DNA of 64,000 bases from Sphagnum magellanicum (Eukaryota; Streptophyta; Sphagnopsida; Sphagnales; Sphagnaceae), in assembly GCA_021904315.1 (NCBI GenBank), contig CM038918.1, positions 7,393,349-7,457,348 on the forward strand. Reading direction: 5' to 3'. Within the stretch, counting starts at the first letter, position 1. Every line of letters starts with the position of its first letter. A program made the translations under genes and the position numbers. The notes beneath the pieces are model-generated. The model did no database searches. It was given only the letters and a program-made list of their open reading frames with translations, and had not been told where the DNA came from. This document shows positions 35,660-48,200 of this stretch, one piece after another.

Positions 35660-36990
35660 CCCCCCTCCTTGGAACTACAAGATGGTAGTAGCAAATCTTT
35701 GTTTACAGCTAATGTTTCTTTTTTAGGCACTATTATTGGTGTTGAAAAACCTATGTCACTTGATTTTAACCCTACTATTCCAAAGCCAAAGAAAGCCAAG
35801 AAGGTAGAATGGGAACTTAACAAAATGTTTCAAGATATTTCGCTACAAAATTGCCTTGGGCAAAGGCAATGATGGGTCCTAATGGTAAACTATCCATGGT
35901 GAAGTGTAAGGTTTGTAGTTGTATTGAGAAAAAAGACAAGTTGCTTGTTTTAAAGTTTGATGGCTTATAAAAACATGTTGGGTGACAAAAGGCTATTATT
36001 GCAAAGTTCAATATGGAAGTGAGAAAATATTTTATGAGTTTGAATAGCCAACATGTTAAAAACGAATGACAATTTGCTACAATGCATGTAAAAGGTTTTG
36101 TAATTCACTAGGTTAATGCTAGATTACACACTGAAAATAAACGAAAGTTTTTGCATTTTGTGACAATTTTTCACCTTTTACAGCAAGGATGTTCACTTAC
36201 AGATTATGAAAGTATGTGGCAATTGCTTACTTTTGTCAAAGTGCCAAACAACCCCCAATACCATTAGATCGATTCAAATGCTTGGATCATGGCTAAATGC
36301 ATGCATAAGATTGTGTTCATAAATAAATAGATGACTATTAAAAAAACAAGGTTCATTTCTATGTTTGTTGATGATGTTACCACTGTGGACTACCAATCTT
36401 GGCTAAGTGTTCATGTTGATGGTTAGAAGTGCAACGTCATTTTATTGACCTTGGAACAACTGGTCAATGGTGGTACAACAAATAACTTCACAAAGGTTAT
36501 AATGGAGAATGTGCTTCAATATGGGGGATTGTAGAAATTTAACCTTGTTTCAAAACTCATAAGTTTTAGTGCAAATGGAGTTTCAATTTTCCAAGGTGTA
36601 AAAAGTGGTGTTACAACACAATTGAAAAAAAAATTTGCTCTTTACATGTTAGGGGTACATTGTGTTGTTCATTGGACAAACTTAATAGTATAAACATTGT
36701 CAAAACTACTTTTGGTATCTAAGATTGAAGTAAGGTTACAATCAATTTACACCTATTATTTTCTATTTCTTAAGCAACATTTGGATAGATGCAACCTTGG
36801 AGTTGTTCTGGAGCAGAAGGCGTTGAAAAAAATTTGCAACATGAAGACACGTTGGATTTCAATGCTTTCACTTGCAAATATGGATTTTGACAAAATACAA
36901 AACAGTTATGATTGAGATATTTCATGAACAAGTGTCCCATGACATAGTTAAAACAAGTTTGGAATTTTTTTTTGATGTTGTTGCGACCTT
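35660..36990 (+). pseudogene. hAT-superfamily (DUF4371-type) transposase relic, N part
   Basis: Frames broken by many stops and shifts, in order: a cysteine-bearing segment (CKVCSCIEKKDKLL, near 35905); FVDDVTTVDYQSWLSVHVDG (36365-36425); KLISFSANGVSIFQGVKSG; FALYMLGVHCVVHWTNL (36640-36685); and KTRWISML (36848-36870). This order and these motifs match plant hAT-like transposases that carry DUF4371 and an hAT dimerisation domain. The acidic residues of the VDDVTT block and the C/H-rich HCVVHWTN block survive. The element cannot be active. Confidence 0.8.
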
Positions 36991-37870
36991 AACTTCGGGT
37001 TCACGATCAAGGCAAGGGCTTACAAAGGTGCGGGCTGAAAATGAAACCCGAGAGTCACATTTTATGCTCTAGGGTGTGCAAAAGAGTGTGAAGGAATGAA
37101 CCCACACATTCCCAAGTGGGCTCCCATTTTGGGAGTTGGAGTCTCGATGGATTCTCAAATTTTCAAAGAGCAATTTTAGGGGTCAAAATTCATTGGATTG
37201 AAAAGCTCCTTATATCTGGAAAGATCTTGAAACATAGATGTCTGAAATGGGCTTGCGTGACCCATTTGAGTATTTAAAACACAAATTATGGCCAAAAGAA
37301 GGGCTGGGAATCAAAGTGTCAATTTGATTCCTGCCCACTAAAAGTCAATAATCTCCCTGATTTACTTGCTTGCAAGTGGCATGTCATATATCGTTGGAAA
37401 GCTCTCAATGAGGGCTACAACTTTGCTTTAGACCTTACCTCAATCAGAGGTCTGCACAAGAAGTTATGAGCCTCCAAAGTCATGGAGGTCCCAATTTTAA
37501 GAATTTCGGGACTCCTAACTTGGGAGTTTCAAGACAAAATGACATTTTGATGTAGCCCTTATAACTAATCATAGATAATACTATAAGGGGGAAAGTGATG
37601 ACTTCCCCCAAGTTTGGGTTGTGGTGAGTCTTGTAAGTCCGTGTATGTTCATGGCTTGTCCATGCACCAAAAGTGTTCCAACTACACACTAACCAACTTG
37701 TTGTTTGGTTTGTGTAAATCTGTGTGAATAATTGACTCGCTTGTCACTTATACTAGTCCCCATCTTGGAGCTTTAGCACGTCCCTCTACCCCCAAAATGT
37801 TACGAACCGGGGAACGTACCATAACTCTTCCTTCTAATGTTTTCACCTTTAGACTCATAGTTGAGTTTAT
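36991..37870. mobile_element. Unidentified insertion splitting the hAT relic
   Basis: Transposase similarity stops after ...FFFDVVATL near 36985 and resumes at about 37880 with ...NVEMFLRLTC and KFAQNWGIFICNFVTT. About 0.9 kb between them shows no transposase similarity. Related 10-11 bp sequences lie at the two junctions (TTGCGACCTTA and TTGCGACTTAC) and could be a decayed target duplication. The insert has no coding signal; a solo LTR is one possibility. Confidence 0.5.
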
Positions 37871-38860
37871 TAAAGAGTTTGGGGTGCATCAAATGTTGAA
37901 ATGTTCTTGCGACTTACATGTATTATTCTTATGTTAAAAATTATCCAAGGTTTATCTAAGTTTGCTCAGAATTGGGGTATCTTTATATGTAATTTTGTTA
38001 CTACAATCAAAAAATGTGAAGCGCAACTATATAAGATGTATTGTGATCAACAAACCATGTATGGGTAGAAGGAGTTTGGGCAATTTTTAGACACAATGGA
38101 ATTTTCAAATGATGTTTTACATCATGTTTGGCTTCTTGACCAAAACACTAGGCTTGAATATGGAACCTTCCAATTCTATGGACGTACTTATATGCAATAT
38201 AAAAGGTGTACAATCATAGGTGTTTTGAAATAGGTTTTTAAAGTTGATTAGCTCTTCAAAACGCGGGATGTGAAAAAATAGTGGACTAGTGTTGCTTGGG
38301 GTCTAATTGAAAAGTTGCAGTGGTGCTTCCCTTCATAAGAGATTATGAATGCAACTAGGATTATTTATCCTCAATTTTGGATTTAGCTAGAAGCTGAACA
38401 TATTTTCTTAACACAATTGAACATTTTGAAAGATCATTATTGTCATGGGAAAAACATTGGGGGCCAACCAAATGTACATCCCTCCCTTGCTTGATGAATT
38501 GAACTTAGAAGCACAAGCTTCTTTCTTCAAAATGACAATGTTGGCCAATTTTGTTGTAGCAATGAAACCTCCCCTAGATTACAATCCACACTCTAAGATG
38601 TGGACATTATTGACTACTAATCAAATTATTTGTTCCAAATTGTCAAAGTGGTTGAAGTTGGTGGAATTGTCCATGGCTATGGTCTTAGGTAGCATGGAAG
38701 ATGACATGTGTTTCTTTCATATGTTTTTCACGAGGAGCAAATTGAAAAACCAATTGACAATCCATTCGAATCTCATGGTGTGGATGTATGCACAAGGCTT
38801 CTACACTATGGAGACTTCCCCATTTATTGCAGCTATCAAATCTTGCGACTAATAGAAGAT
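37871..38860 (+). pseudogene. hAT transposase relic, C part with dimerisation domain
   Basis: It continues the transposase with KFAQNWGIFICNFVTTIKK (about 37955-38010). It ends in the hAT C-terminal dimerisation signature, seen as LVELSMAMVLGSMEDDMCFF ... KLKNQLTIHSNLMVWMYAQG (38655-38800). Several stops and frame changes separate the pieces. Confidence 0.78.
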
Positions 38861-40051
38861 TCCAAGGACTATAAATGCATGGTAGACACAAAAATTGCAC
38901 AACAAAACCCTAAACCATGTTTTTCTAGATGCATTTTTGTCACATCTTTGCATTTTTTGGTGTTTGTACTTTAGTGCACTTGTTGATGTTTACAATTTTG
39001 GTATGTTTTTGAGTTTGTTTGGTGGCTCTATGCATGGGAGTTTTGACCTTGCTGACAGTTGGTGTTTTTTTTTTGTTTTTGTTTTTGTGTAAAACTAATC
39101 TATTATCTATATTTTATTGCAGGCAATCTCTTGCTACAATGGGTAGGGTCCATTTGGATCAAAGTTCAACTCCCCAAAAAGATGTTACTTGTAATTAATT
39201 TAATTTGACATGACTTGCAATTATTTGAGTTATCAAAAATTCTGATGGCCCCATTGCTATTGCATTTTGCATTTGGTTGCCAATAATTTTACATTTGATT
39301 CACTGGAATAGCTTACAGAATTTGAGAGGCATAATGACCTTATAGCCAACAACCATTTTAAAAAAAACCATAGCCTAACCAAGTTTTACCATAAACTGAC
39401 ACCTAGCTTCAACAATCTAGGTTCAAATTTGAGAGGCTGCCACTTGTTAGCCATGGGTTGGCAAACCTAGCCACCTAGGTCTCCTCTGAAAATGCTTAAA
39501 AAAACTGCTGGTGCCTTCCCCTTTGTGATGAGGGGTGTGTCACACTGTGGCCTTGCCATTTGCATTACAAAATATCTTAAGGCAAAAGAAGAATTATGAA
39601 AATTCAAATATTTCACCATGCAAAATTATAATCTTCTAAAGAATCCTCTACAAGAAACCAAAATCCTTCAAGCTATCATAACTTTATAACTAATCTCAAG
39701 TTTCAACACAAGCCAAAATATCATCTTTCAAAAATCCTCATATAAAAAAAGATCTACTACGTAGGCACCAAAATCTCTTAAGCTACTACACTCTATAATA
39801 AATCTAACACAATATTCTTGCTTTGGTAGGCAAGGCCAACAGATGAGGTGATCTGATGGTTCAAACCACCTTATGCCCTCACCATAGGTGCTTACCCTTA
39901 AGATCCTCACTCCAGGAGAGAGTGGGAAGTTGCACTGTGTAAGGTGCCCATAATTTCCACTATGAAACCTCTCCAAGGTTGTTGCGAAGATGTTGCAGTG
40001 AGTCAACATTTCCAGCAACATTGCGATGTTGTAGTCAATTAACATTTTCAG
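38861..40051. other. No gene recognised
   Basis: A short Phe-rich plus-strand frame at 38895-39092 and a minus-strand frame at 39728-40066 show no known motif. I treat both as chance. Confidence 0.45.
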
Positions 40052-40054
40052 TAA

Positions 40055-40355
40055 GAGCATCTCCACCCCAAAACTGTAAACAACTCCTTTATATTAAAAT
40101 AGAATAGTCTTTAATGATCACTCTCCCCACCCGCAAACGTCATAAAAGGTCCTTTAAACGGTCAAAGACCATTTATATCTTTACATCCGGACGAGTAATA
40201 GTCACTGTCCAAATCCATGGTAGAAAAATGATTTTAAAGGTGTTAAAATGACCACTGCAAAATGGACATCAATACAGGAGCGCAGCAGGATTTACTCTAT
40301 CCTGCTGCCATATTTAATGAAAAGGGGTGTTTGCAGTTGTGGGGTGGAGATGCCC
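40055..40355. mobile_element. Tourist-like MITE (PIF/Harbinger), 301 bp
   Basis: Terminal inverted repeats of about 27 bp (left GAGCATCTCCACCCCAAAAC; right, reversed, GGGCATCTCCACCCCACAAC) differ at 3 positions. Both sides are flanked by TAA (40052-40054 and 40356-40358), the 3-bp target duplication typical of PIF/Harbinger. The short non-coding interior makes it a non-autonomous element. Confidence 0.9.
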
Positions 40356-41954
40356 TAAGATCATGAGTTGTGAGGTGCCACCTATTGGAGAGCTTTCCTA
40401 GATAGAGGTCACACAAAAACTCTGCCAGAGATTTATCAAAACCATGTTGGAGGGATGAAATATATGTCATATTGGAAAGCCAATGGTTTCATGCTCCTGG
40501 GATCATTGTCATATTGGAGGTCATCCAGTGATCATAATAATGTCAAACTATGTGGTTTCATCCACATAGTTTCATTTACATCACGCATTTGTTTTGGGGC
40601 AAATTTTTCTCACTTGATGACCCCAAAAAAATCCAGTTTGACTCATACAAAGGATTTTGTGAAAAAAAAGGCACTGAAATCGCCAGATATCAAAGGATTT
40701 TTGTTTTTTTAATTCTGAAAGCGCCATATTTAGACAATAGCTTTTTCACCAGGTCACCAAATTTTCTAGTTTCCTCTTGTGGATGATCGCCAATGTGGCT
40801 GCATCACAAAATTGAATGAGGGTGGGGGGGAGAGAAAAAAAACCCTGGTCATGAGCCAATGCCTACTGCACAAGGAAAAACCATTTTCTGTTGAACTGTG
40901 ACTAACTCATCCGCTTTCAAACAGACCACTTCATTGAAGGGAATTACTTGTTGGTCTAGGGTCTAGGCCACGGTTGCGCAGGTAAGTTCTCAACCTGGAT
41001 GTACCCCATGGGAAAATATCAAGGTAAACATATACCCTACTTGGTTAGTAAAATTGCAAGACTTATCTGTTTTATTAACCGTATCTGGTTGGGATATAAT
41101 TGAGGTTTACCTTAGTCCAGAGGGTGGGTAGTTGAGTCTAAATGAAAAAATCATCCTCTAAGTTATACGTGGTCCCACATGTCTGAACATATTTTGGCTG
41201 ATGAATTTGTTTGAGTTATGGTGACTGACTTGTAGATATGTACTTTTGTGTTTGCATAATATGTATGTTCTAGACACTAAATTTTATCTTTGGCATGAAT
41301 TTTACTTTCTACACTTGGAATATCTTGAGATCAATGTGCTACCATTTTGCCATGATGCCATTGTCTTGAATGCATTCTTTATGGCTGTTAAAACAGTTTC
41401 TTTCAATTTCTTTGTAATTTTTCCTTCAAGATGGTTTGAATAGGTATCAATACTTGCATTGTAATTGCATTTTTGCAATGCACATAAAGTTGTACATAAC
41501 AATTTAAGTTTCAACATGTGAAAAATATAAAGATTCGTTGATATAAAAGACTTTTTGGGATTCTTCCCTTCCTGCAATAAACAAATGGAAGAATGGCTTG
41601 ATATGGAAATGGAAGGCTTCCATATTGGCAAATATTTAGACCCAATTTGTACCCAATTTATTTTCATAACTTGTTCAACTTGTTAAGCATAAAAATAGAG
41701 TATTTTTTGTAACAAAATTTTAGAGATTGCTATGTTCGCATATTACAAGATTTACATTAGAGAAGCAGAGACAATCTTCAGGCATCTTATTGCTCAGAGA
41801 TTCTCTTGTCCTAGGAATGATATTGCCAAAACCCAAGCCAATCCATAACAGTGAGGAAAACTGCATGAAAATGCTTTGGAAGTAAATGTTCTGTCAGTCC
41901 CTGCAAAACCAAAAACCAAGGTCACAAGATGATCCAGTTGTAACACTATGATGT

Positions 41955-42030
41955 CACTCACAAAGTATCAGACCATCACCTTCATCTTGAATAGCCGTGA
42001 AAGGTTGCCATGACTAGTTTCCAGTGTTAG
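41955..42030. repeat. Dispersed repeat copy near TAF11 3' end
   Basis: CACAAAGTATCAGACCATCA, followed by CTTCAT...GCCATGACTA, closely matches segments at 54187-54260 and about 53685-53745 in the first intron of the neighbouring SDR gene. A second, related piece in the TAF11 last intron (CCCAAAATTTCAGGCAAACC, 42490-42512) matches 53832-53856. Confidence 0.65.
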
Positions 42031-42036
42031 TTCCAT

Positions 42037-42230
42037 GACTGGAGCCAAGCTAATGTGGTGTGATATGTCGTAGGCCCCAGTTGGAGATGAAGCTAGCAGG
42101 TTGCCAAAGATCCTGTAGGGCATCTGTGTGGTATGACTGGACCCAAGCTAATGTGGTGCGATATGTTGTAAACCCCAGCTGGAGATGAAGCTAGCAGCTT
42201 GTCAAAGATCCTGTAGGGCATATGGGTGGG
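42037..42230. repeat. 98-bp tandem duplication in TAF11 3' flank
   Basis: GACTGGA(G/C)CCAAGCTAATG starts at 42037 and again at 42135. The two units are about 88-90% identical and end at GATCCTGTAGGGCAT. They lie 30-220 bp beyond the TAF11 stop codon, so probably in its 3' UTR. Confidence 0.9.
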
Positions 42231-42260
42231 CCTGTGCTATTCCTCAAAAGTAAATGCCAG

Positions 42261-44590
42261 TTAATGAAATAGACGAGGTCGACCACGAAGAGGCACTTTG
42301 CCATCTAGTTTTAATCGCCGATATGCTTCACGGATGTGGCATGGTCTGATGGGCCCAGATTCACCCCTCTCTGTCATCACAATCCTCCCTGCAGCATTGA
42401 TCAAGACACAATTTGAGCGATGAGCTGTCACAACTACCCATTGACTTTATCAGTTCCCAACAGTGGGTGTGGATATGTGCAAAATAATCTGCCCAAAATT
42501 TCAGGCAAACCATTATACAGAATCTATGCACTCAATTTCTGTTAAATTTCCAGAAGCAATGGTTTTAGGGTTTAGGGTTTAGACTCAATCATGCTGTTTG
42601 CTGGTACCCTAACTAACAATATATTGGTCATTTGAAATTAAACCACCATTTGGGCTAAAAGAACTTCCTTGAGATCAAGAACACATTAAATGATGTGTGC
42701 CAAGGTATTCCAAAATGGTATTCCTAAAGGTTGGTATACCTGTTTCCACCAGTTCCCCAACAAACATCTTTGATATTCCTGACATGACAATTGTCATAGG
42801 TACAGATATTGGACAGCCTGCCACACTCTGCAGCAACTGCCAAAAGCACACAACAATACAGGAAACCACTGAGGAAAAATCAGGAACAATCATCTTCACT
42901 TCTTGTGGCTGCATGTTCCTACATTGTCTCCTGTGGGCTCACTCATAATTTTCCTACAGAAGTTGAAAAGAGCATAGATACACAAGGAAGGAGCTACATT
43001 TGCAAACTTCAGCATTGCATCAAGTGGGAGCTCCATACCCGCCGCATGTTGGCACGTTGGAACCCAGAGCGTCGGTAGCACTCATAACGGCTCATTTGCT
43101 CAGGAGTGAATGTAGCAAGCACAGCCCTGCAAAAAACATGCAGCCACCCTGACAGGTGAATGACAATCTAAACACTGGAAGTTCCAACACACAAGTGCAC
43201 TTTGAACTCCATGATCTACTGTGACAAACAACTAATTACTCAAAAGCCCTAGTCTGCTGAAGTCATGATGATACTAAGAATGAAGGTAATGAGATAAAGA
43301 AAGCACCATATGACCAACATTAAGAAATATGCAAGGAAAGCACCAACACGCACCAAGGACAATATACATCCAGAGAATATACAAACCAGTACTCAATTGT
43401 CCTTGTCCGTCTTTCTCTGAGTATCTAATCATCCACTGACAACCAGGATACCAGACTGAGAAGGGGAACAACTATCTAGGAAAAATGAATGGCTTCATGA
43501 CAGCTCTGATGCATTTACTGCTATCTTCTCAAATCAACACCCTGTCCCTCGTTTGGAAAAACAATCCAATATCCAAACAAACAAGAAGCGCATCAGGTTT
43601 GCAACTCACTCTTGCCCAAAGATTGACCATGAGAATAAGTGAGGACTCTTGTGCACTTATTGGCATCTTCTCAAAGCAACACCCTGTTCCTCATTTGGGA
43701 AAAAAGCAATTCAGGATCCCAAACAAGAAGCGCATCATCTGGTTGCTCAAAGACTGTCAGCTACAAATGGTGAGCATCAACAACCAACTGACAAGATCTT
43801 ATAGAAGTCAGAGTTTTTTAAGAATCCATCAATCAGTGTTGCAATTATAAAAAACTGGGGTGAAAACTCTCAGCACAGCAGCTTTGTACATAAAAAGGGT
43901 GGGTGGGCAGCAACACATTACCGCATCTTGTCAGGATCAACTGTGTGGTACTTTCCAAACTCAAGGTCCAAATTCTCTTCCTCTTCATCTTCCTCCTCCT
44001 TTCCTCCACCACCTTTAACAGCAGCAGCAGCAGCAGCAGCCTTGGTTGCCGTTGTTGTTCCCTGCTGCTGCTGCTGTATAGTGACAGGCTTCAAGTCGAT
44101 ATCGTCATCACTGTTAAGAGGACTAACAGGTTGGCTCACAGATTTCCCATTCACCTGAAACACAAAATGAGAAGAACCCAAAGATTTTAAAAATTCCTGA
44201 AAGTGAGATGAAGAATTAGAATACATTGCAACCCTACTACTACCACTGCTACTACTCTCAAGCTAAACGCCCACAAACAATAACCCAGACTTGTGTCTCA
44301 AAGAGTTTAAAGCTCTGGAAACTGCAGCAGATGTAATTTAACACAAGAAAGATTGCTGAAGATTGATGCCAACAACATCTGCCAACATCTGCTGCATGTC
44401 CCCCCCCCCCCCCCCCCCCCCTGGGTCCTTCCTTGTTCACGCTCCTGTCTCCTTCCGAATGCCAACAACTTCTTCTAACCAAACCCTACCCAAAAGCTTA
44501 GTTCTTGCTAAGATCTTCTTCTTCTCTTTCTTCTTCCAAGGGTTTGGGGGGCGGGGGAGTGATCAAACAGAGCACAGAAATACTTACCAT
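42261..44590 (-). CDS. TAF11: TFIID subunit TAF11 (182 aa, 5 coding exons)
   Basis: Exons 44588-44590, 43922-44154, 43039-43126, 42740-42836 and 42261-42388 sum to 549 nt with all GT-AG introns and matching phases. TAF11 is a nuclear TFIID subunit whose histone fold pairs with TAF13 and helps place TBP at core promoters. The N-terminal third is low complexity (Gln5 at 28-32, Ala7 at 40-46, Gly4, acidic run 54-61). The TAFII28 fold spans about 85-175: FTPEQMSRYECYRRSGFQR, then VPMTIVMSGISKMFVGELVE, then GPIRPCHIREAYRRLKL. The protein ends RPRLFH. Exon 1 contributes only the ATG; an in-frame TGA upstream rules out an earlier start in that frame. Human and Arabidopsis TAF11 are about 210 aa; the missing length is in the variable N-terminus. 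The gene appears intact. Confidence 0.93.
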
Positions 44591-44740
44591 GATACCCAAT
44601 TTCTGCGTGCACTGCTTCACACTCTTAGCATCCAGTCGCAGCAATCAAACCCCTCCCGAGACACACACAATGCAATATAGACCGAATGGACTCGATTCAG
44701 GAGGCTAAGATTAGGGTTTGTTCGTTCGCTTCCGTCCCTC
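44591..44740 (-). promoter_or_regulatory. TAF11 5' UTR with short upstream ORF
   Basis: On the minus strand a leader starting near CAAACCCTAATCTTAGCC leads to the ATG at 44590. A 4-codon upstream ORF (ATG at 44631, stop at 44617) lies 27 nt before the main ATG and could lower translation. No clear TATA box is seen; the region upstream (44740-45000) is GC-richer than its surroundings. Confidence 0.5.
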
Positions 44741-45005
44741 TCTTTTCAAGCTTTCTTGGGTCGCGCACATGAAGGAAGAAGTGCGGCAGACTGCCTTGGG
44801 AGAAGCAGATCTGCCCGCGATCCTCCACAAAACCTGGCAGGCAGAAAACCCCGACTTTCCGCTCTGCCGCATCCGGCAGACATCTGCCTGTCACTGTGGC
44901 TCCCCTTCCGGCCTGCCCACGAACTGCGGCGCTCCGTTTAGCACTCTGCCCAAGTCTCTCACCGTTCACCTTAGTGCTCGCTCACCTGTGCTCACCTGCC
45001 TATAC
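44740..45005. promoter_or_regulatory. GC-rich region upstream of TAF11
   Basis: Locally GC-rich in an AT-rich window, with repeated GGCAGA/TCTGCC words forming short palindromes such as GCAGATCTGC (about 44804) and GGCAGACATCTGCC (about 44876). Its position immediately 5' of TAF11 suggests promoter sequence. A 136-codon plus-strand frame covers it but looks like a composition effect. Confidence 0.4.
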
Positions 45006-45024
45006 CCCATAGCCTGGGAACAAA

Positions 45025-45235
45025 ACGATTTTGATGGGAACTTGATGGGAACAAGAGGAATCTTGATGGGAATTGTTCAGGAACTTGATGAGAACAAAAG
45101 AATATTGATGGGAACAAGAGGAATTTGATGGGAATTTTTTGAGAACTTAATGAGAACAAAAGGATTTAGATGGGATATTGATGAGAACAAGAGGAATTTA
45201 TTGGGAACTGTTTGGGAACTTGATTGGGAATCAGT
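45025..45235. repeat. Degenerate GGGAAC/GATGAGAAC repeat
   Basis: About ten loosely repeated phrases of the form GATGGGAACAAGAGGAAT or GGAACTTGATGAGAAC, with period around 20-45 bp. It is related in reverse complement to the GTTCC-rich segments near 9850-9990 and 15320-15460. Confidence 0.65.
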
Positions 45236-45239
45236 CCCC

Positions 45240-48200
45240 GACCCTTCAAAAACATTTCTTGGGGACATGTTGGTGCCACCCAATTGGTGCTCCTCACATG
45301 CTTTATCTTAATGTGTTCTTTTAGGGACAAGCTACTAGGCTAGGGTAGGTGCCACCCATGTCTGGAATTTGTTTTTTAACAAATTGACTGGGGCAGGGAG
45401 AGAAAATTAGATGGAGCAGCTAAAAAGGTGGGCAGACTACGTGTGTGCACATGCATGTGCACATTGTATCTGCCTGCCTCCCTTTCTGCCAACGGATTTC
45501 AAGGAGCAGGCAGAACCCAGGGTCAGCCTTTGTTTTACTGGCGAAATTCCGCCAAAAAGCGAAATTTTCATATAAAAATTTGAAATTGAAGTGATTATGG
45601 AGGTTTTCAATTGCCAAAATTGAGAAAAAGATGAAGTAAAAATCATCAGATTTTTATAGTTGGTTTTCAGGTTGTAGCCACTGATATAGAATGATGATTA
45701 AAAATTTGTACTTCATGTCTGGTTTATAGCCAGATTTGGCTAAATCTTGCTACAGACAATCACCACTTTTTCTACCTATTGACCACCTGTTAAAACCTTT
45801 TATCTAAATGTGATGATTTTTTTAAAAAAATCCTCATAGTGTGATGACTTTGGGTCTTTTTTTTCCCCCTCCAAACAAAAGCCATCATGTATGTTGCATT
45901 GGCTTTTTTTTTCTTTGGTCACAGGATGCAAAAATTCAGCCCCCCAAAAAAAAAACCATTGGTATGAACTTGCATGAAATTATCAGTCTCAAGAACGTGA
46001 AATTTGTGCATGCTCTTTTGTCTTTTCTTTTCTTTTCTAATTGGAAATTACACATGTTACTCTTGTATATATTTCATTAACATGTCAACAATTTTTTTGG
46101 GCAGGTGTGGGTATGGGTGCAATGTAAGCACTCATATCATATCTTATAAAACATAATGTATTATGAGCAATATGAAAAGTTCATTTATTATCTCATATGG
46201 AGTTTGGACAAGGTTCAAACATCTTTTGGCATGTACTAAAACATTTGAAAGTCAATGATATTATAATAAAATTGAATTTGCGTCAATTTTGGGTGTGGCT
46301 ATTTCATTTTCACTATTCACAATTCAATATGTGTACACAGTTAGAATTGGCCATGTGAATGTTTGTAAAGAACTTCGAAGGATATAAGAAAAATTATTTT
46401 CATAGTGTAATGAATATATTTTTGAAATATATTATATTTTGTTATGGTGAATGCTTCAAAGGTGGTTTTTGATCTTCAAAAGACCCTAAGTTTATGCTAC
46501 AATTCAAAACCACCATTTTAACAAATAAATACCTTTAAAAAGATTATTTTGTGTGTTTTGAAATCGGACCTTTGTCCACATGATAAAATATTTTGCATGT
46601 CAGCAAAGAATCTTTTGCCACATCACAAAAGGTACAACCACATGACAAAAAAATATTCAATGATGTGGCATAAAATATGCTATACAAATTCCTAGTTGCT
46701 CATTTGAGCCTACTCACTCACTACTCACCACTCATTCACCTGCTAAGCATCATTGAATTCACTCCAACATGTGCTATCATACCTATGACTAATAGTAATT
46801 AAATATCATCAAAACAAAAAAAAATGGAAAAATGGGGTTCAACAACCCCATTTCGAATATTTTAAAACTTCAATGATATAAGTAAACTACATTTACTCTC
46901 TTCACATTTTTAGGTCATTATGGTCACGTAATTGTTAAGATTGATTATACCTTGAAATTTGTGCATTCAATTCTTTCGAAATTTGACACTATAAGCTTCA
47001 AAAACAAAATTCAACTTGCCATTTACCGGATTAATTTCTATTGAACCCTAGTCATAGACATATATCATTGAATTGAATTTCTTTGTTTCTCCCTCCTTTA
47101 AACTAACCCCAATTTTTTTTTTAACTTCCAATCTAAAATGACATGCAATACTCTATAAAATAAGTCAATCATGAATGGGGTAACAAATTGTCTAGCATAT
47201 CACAAATCAAATGGACAATGCAAATCCAATTGCAGAAGCCAACTTTAGTTTAATCAAGTTCATGAAAGGCATGGAGATCACCCTTAGGCAAAATAAAGTT
47301 AAATAAAGTTAGAATGAAATGATTTAGCATTTGTTATTGCTATACTTCATATCTGCTATTCGTTTTTTTAATTATTCATTTTTAATCCAAATTGGTTATT
47401 GTTTCTATTTGTTCATTCTTAGGGTTTGGATCTTGCAAATTAGTTGCATGTGAGTAATGCATTCATTTATTTTGTGCCAATCCAAGCACGTTAAAATCCT
47501 TTTAAAGTATGCCACGAAAAGTGGGGCCCCAATGAATTCTAGTTTCAAAAAGATCTCTTTTCAAAAATATACAGTAAAAAATAAATCCAACACATTTTAA
47601 AGTTTCATTGTGAAACCATTAAGGCCCTCATTGATTTTATGTTAAGTTGAAGTATAAAGTCTAAGGAATAATAAAATAAAAGTGGATGACAAGAATGTTC
47701 CAAAATGGTTAATTTTCCAACATTAAAAAATATGTTTAAATTATAACTTGAATAGATTATGACCATAATATGCAAAAATTGAAAGTGCATTGGTTCATCT
47801 TTAAGCTCCATCAATTTGAAAGTACTAAAAATCCAATTAAAAGTTTTTTCGTATACTTAAAACCCTATTTTGCAATAACCAATGTCCATTGTTTAATTTC
47901 ATTTAAGTTTGCCTATTTGAAGATTATGAAAATACATATTAAACATGCCATTCTTCAACAATATTGTAATAAAGTCAAAAGTCAAAGAACATGTGGCCCT
48001 CTTATTGATTATTGAAATAGATAATAGGCTTAAATTCAGTATACCAAGGTTTAATTTCTGCTTATGTTTAAAAAAAGGTATTAAGATATACAACTCACTT
48101 ATTTTACCATGCATACATATGTGCTCACAAAATGTTGATTAAGTCTTATGTATTAAAGTTACATGCAACATCAACCAAACTAAAGACCAAATTCTCTAGA

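Noticed and set aside
39728..40066. 112-codon minus-strand ORF
   Set aside because: Runs into the MITE, contains no motif and has low-complexity repeats.
42561..42583. Interstitial telomere (TTTAGGG)3
   Set aside because: Only about three units inside a TAF11 intron; too short to mean more than chance or a telobox.
44718..45128. 136-codon plus-strand ORF in GC-rich DNA
   Set aside because: Overlaps the TAF11 promoter and a repeat; no recognisable domain; probably composition.
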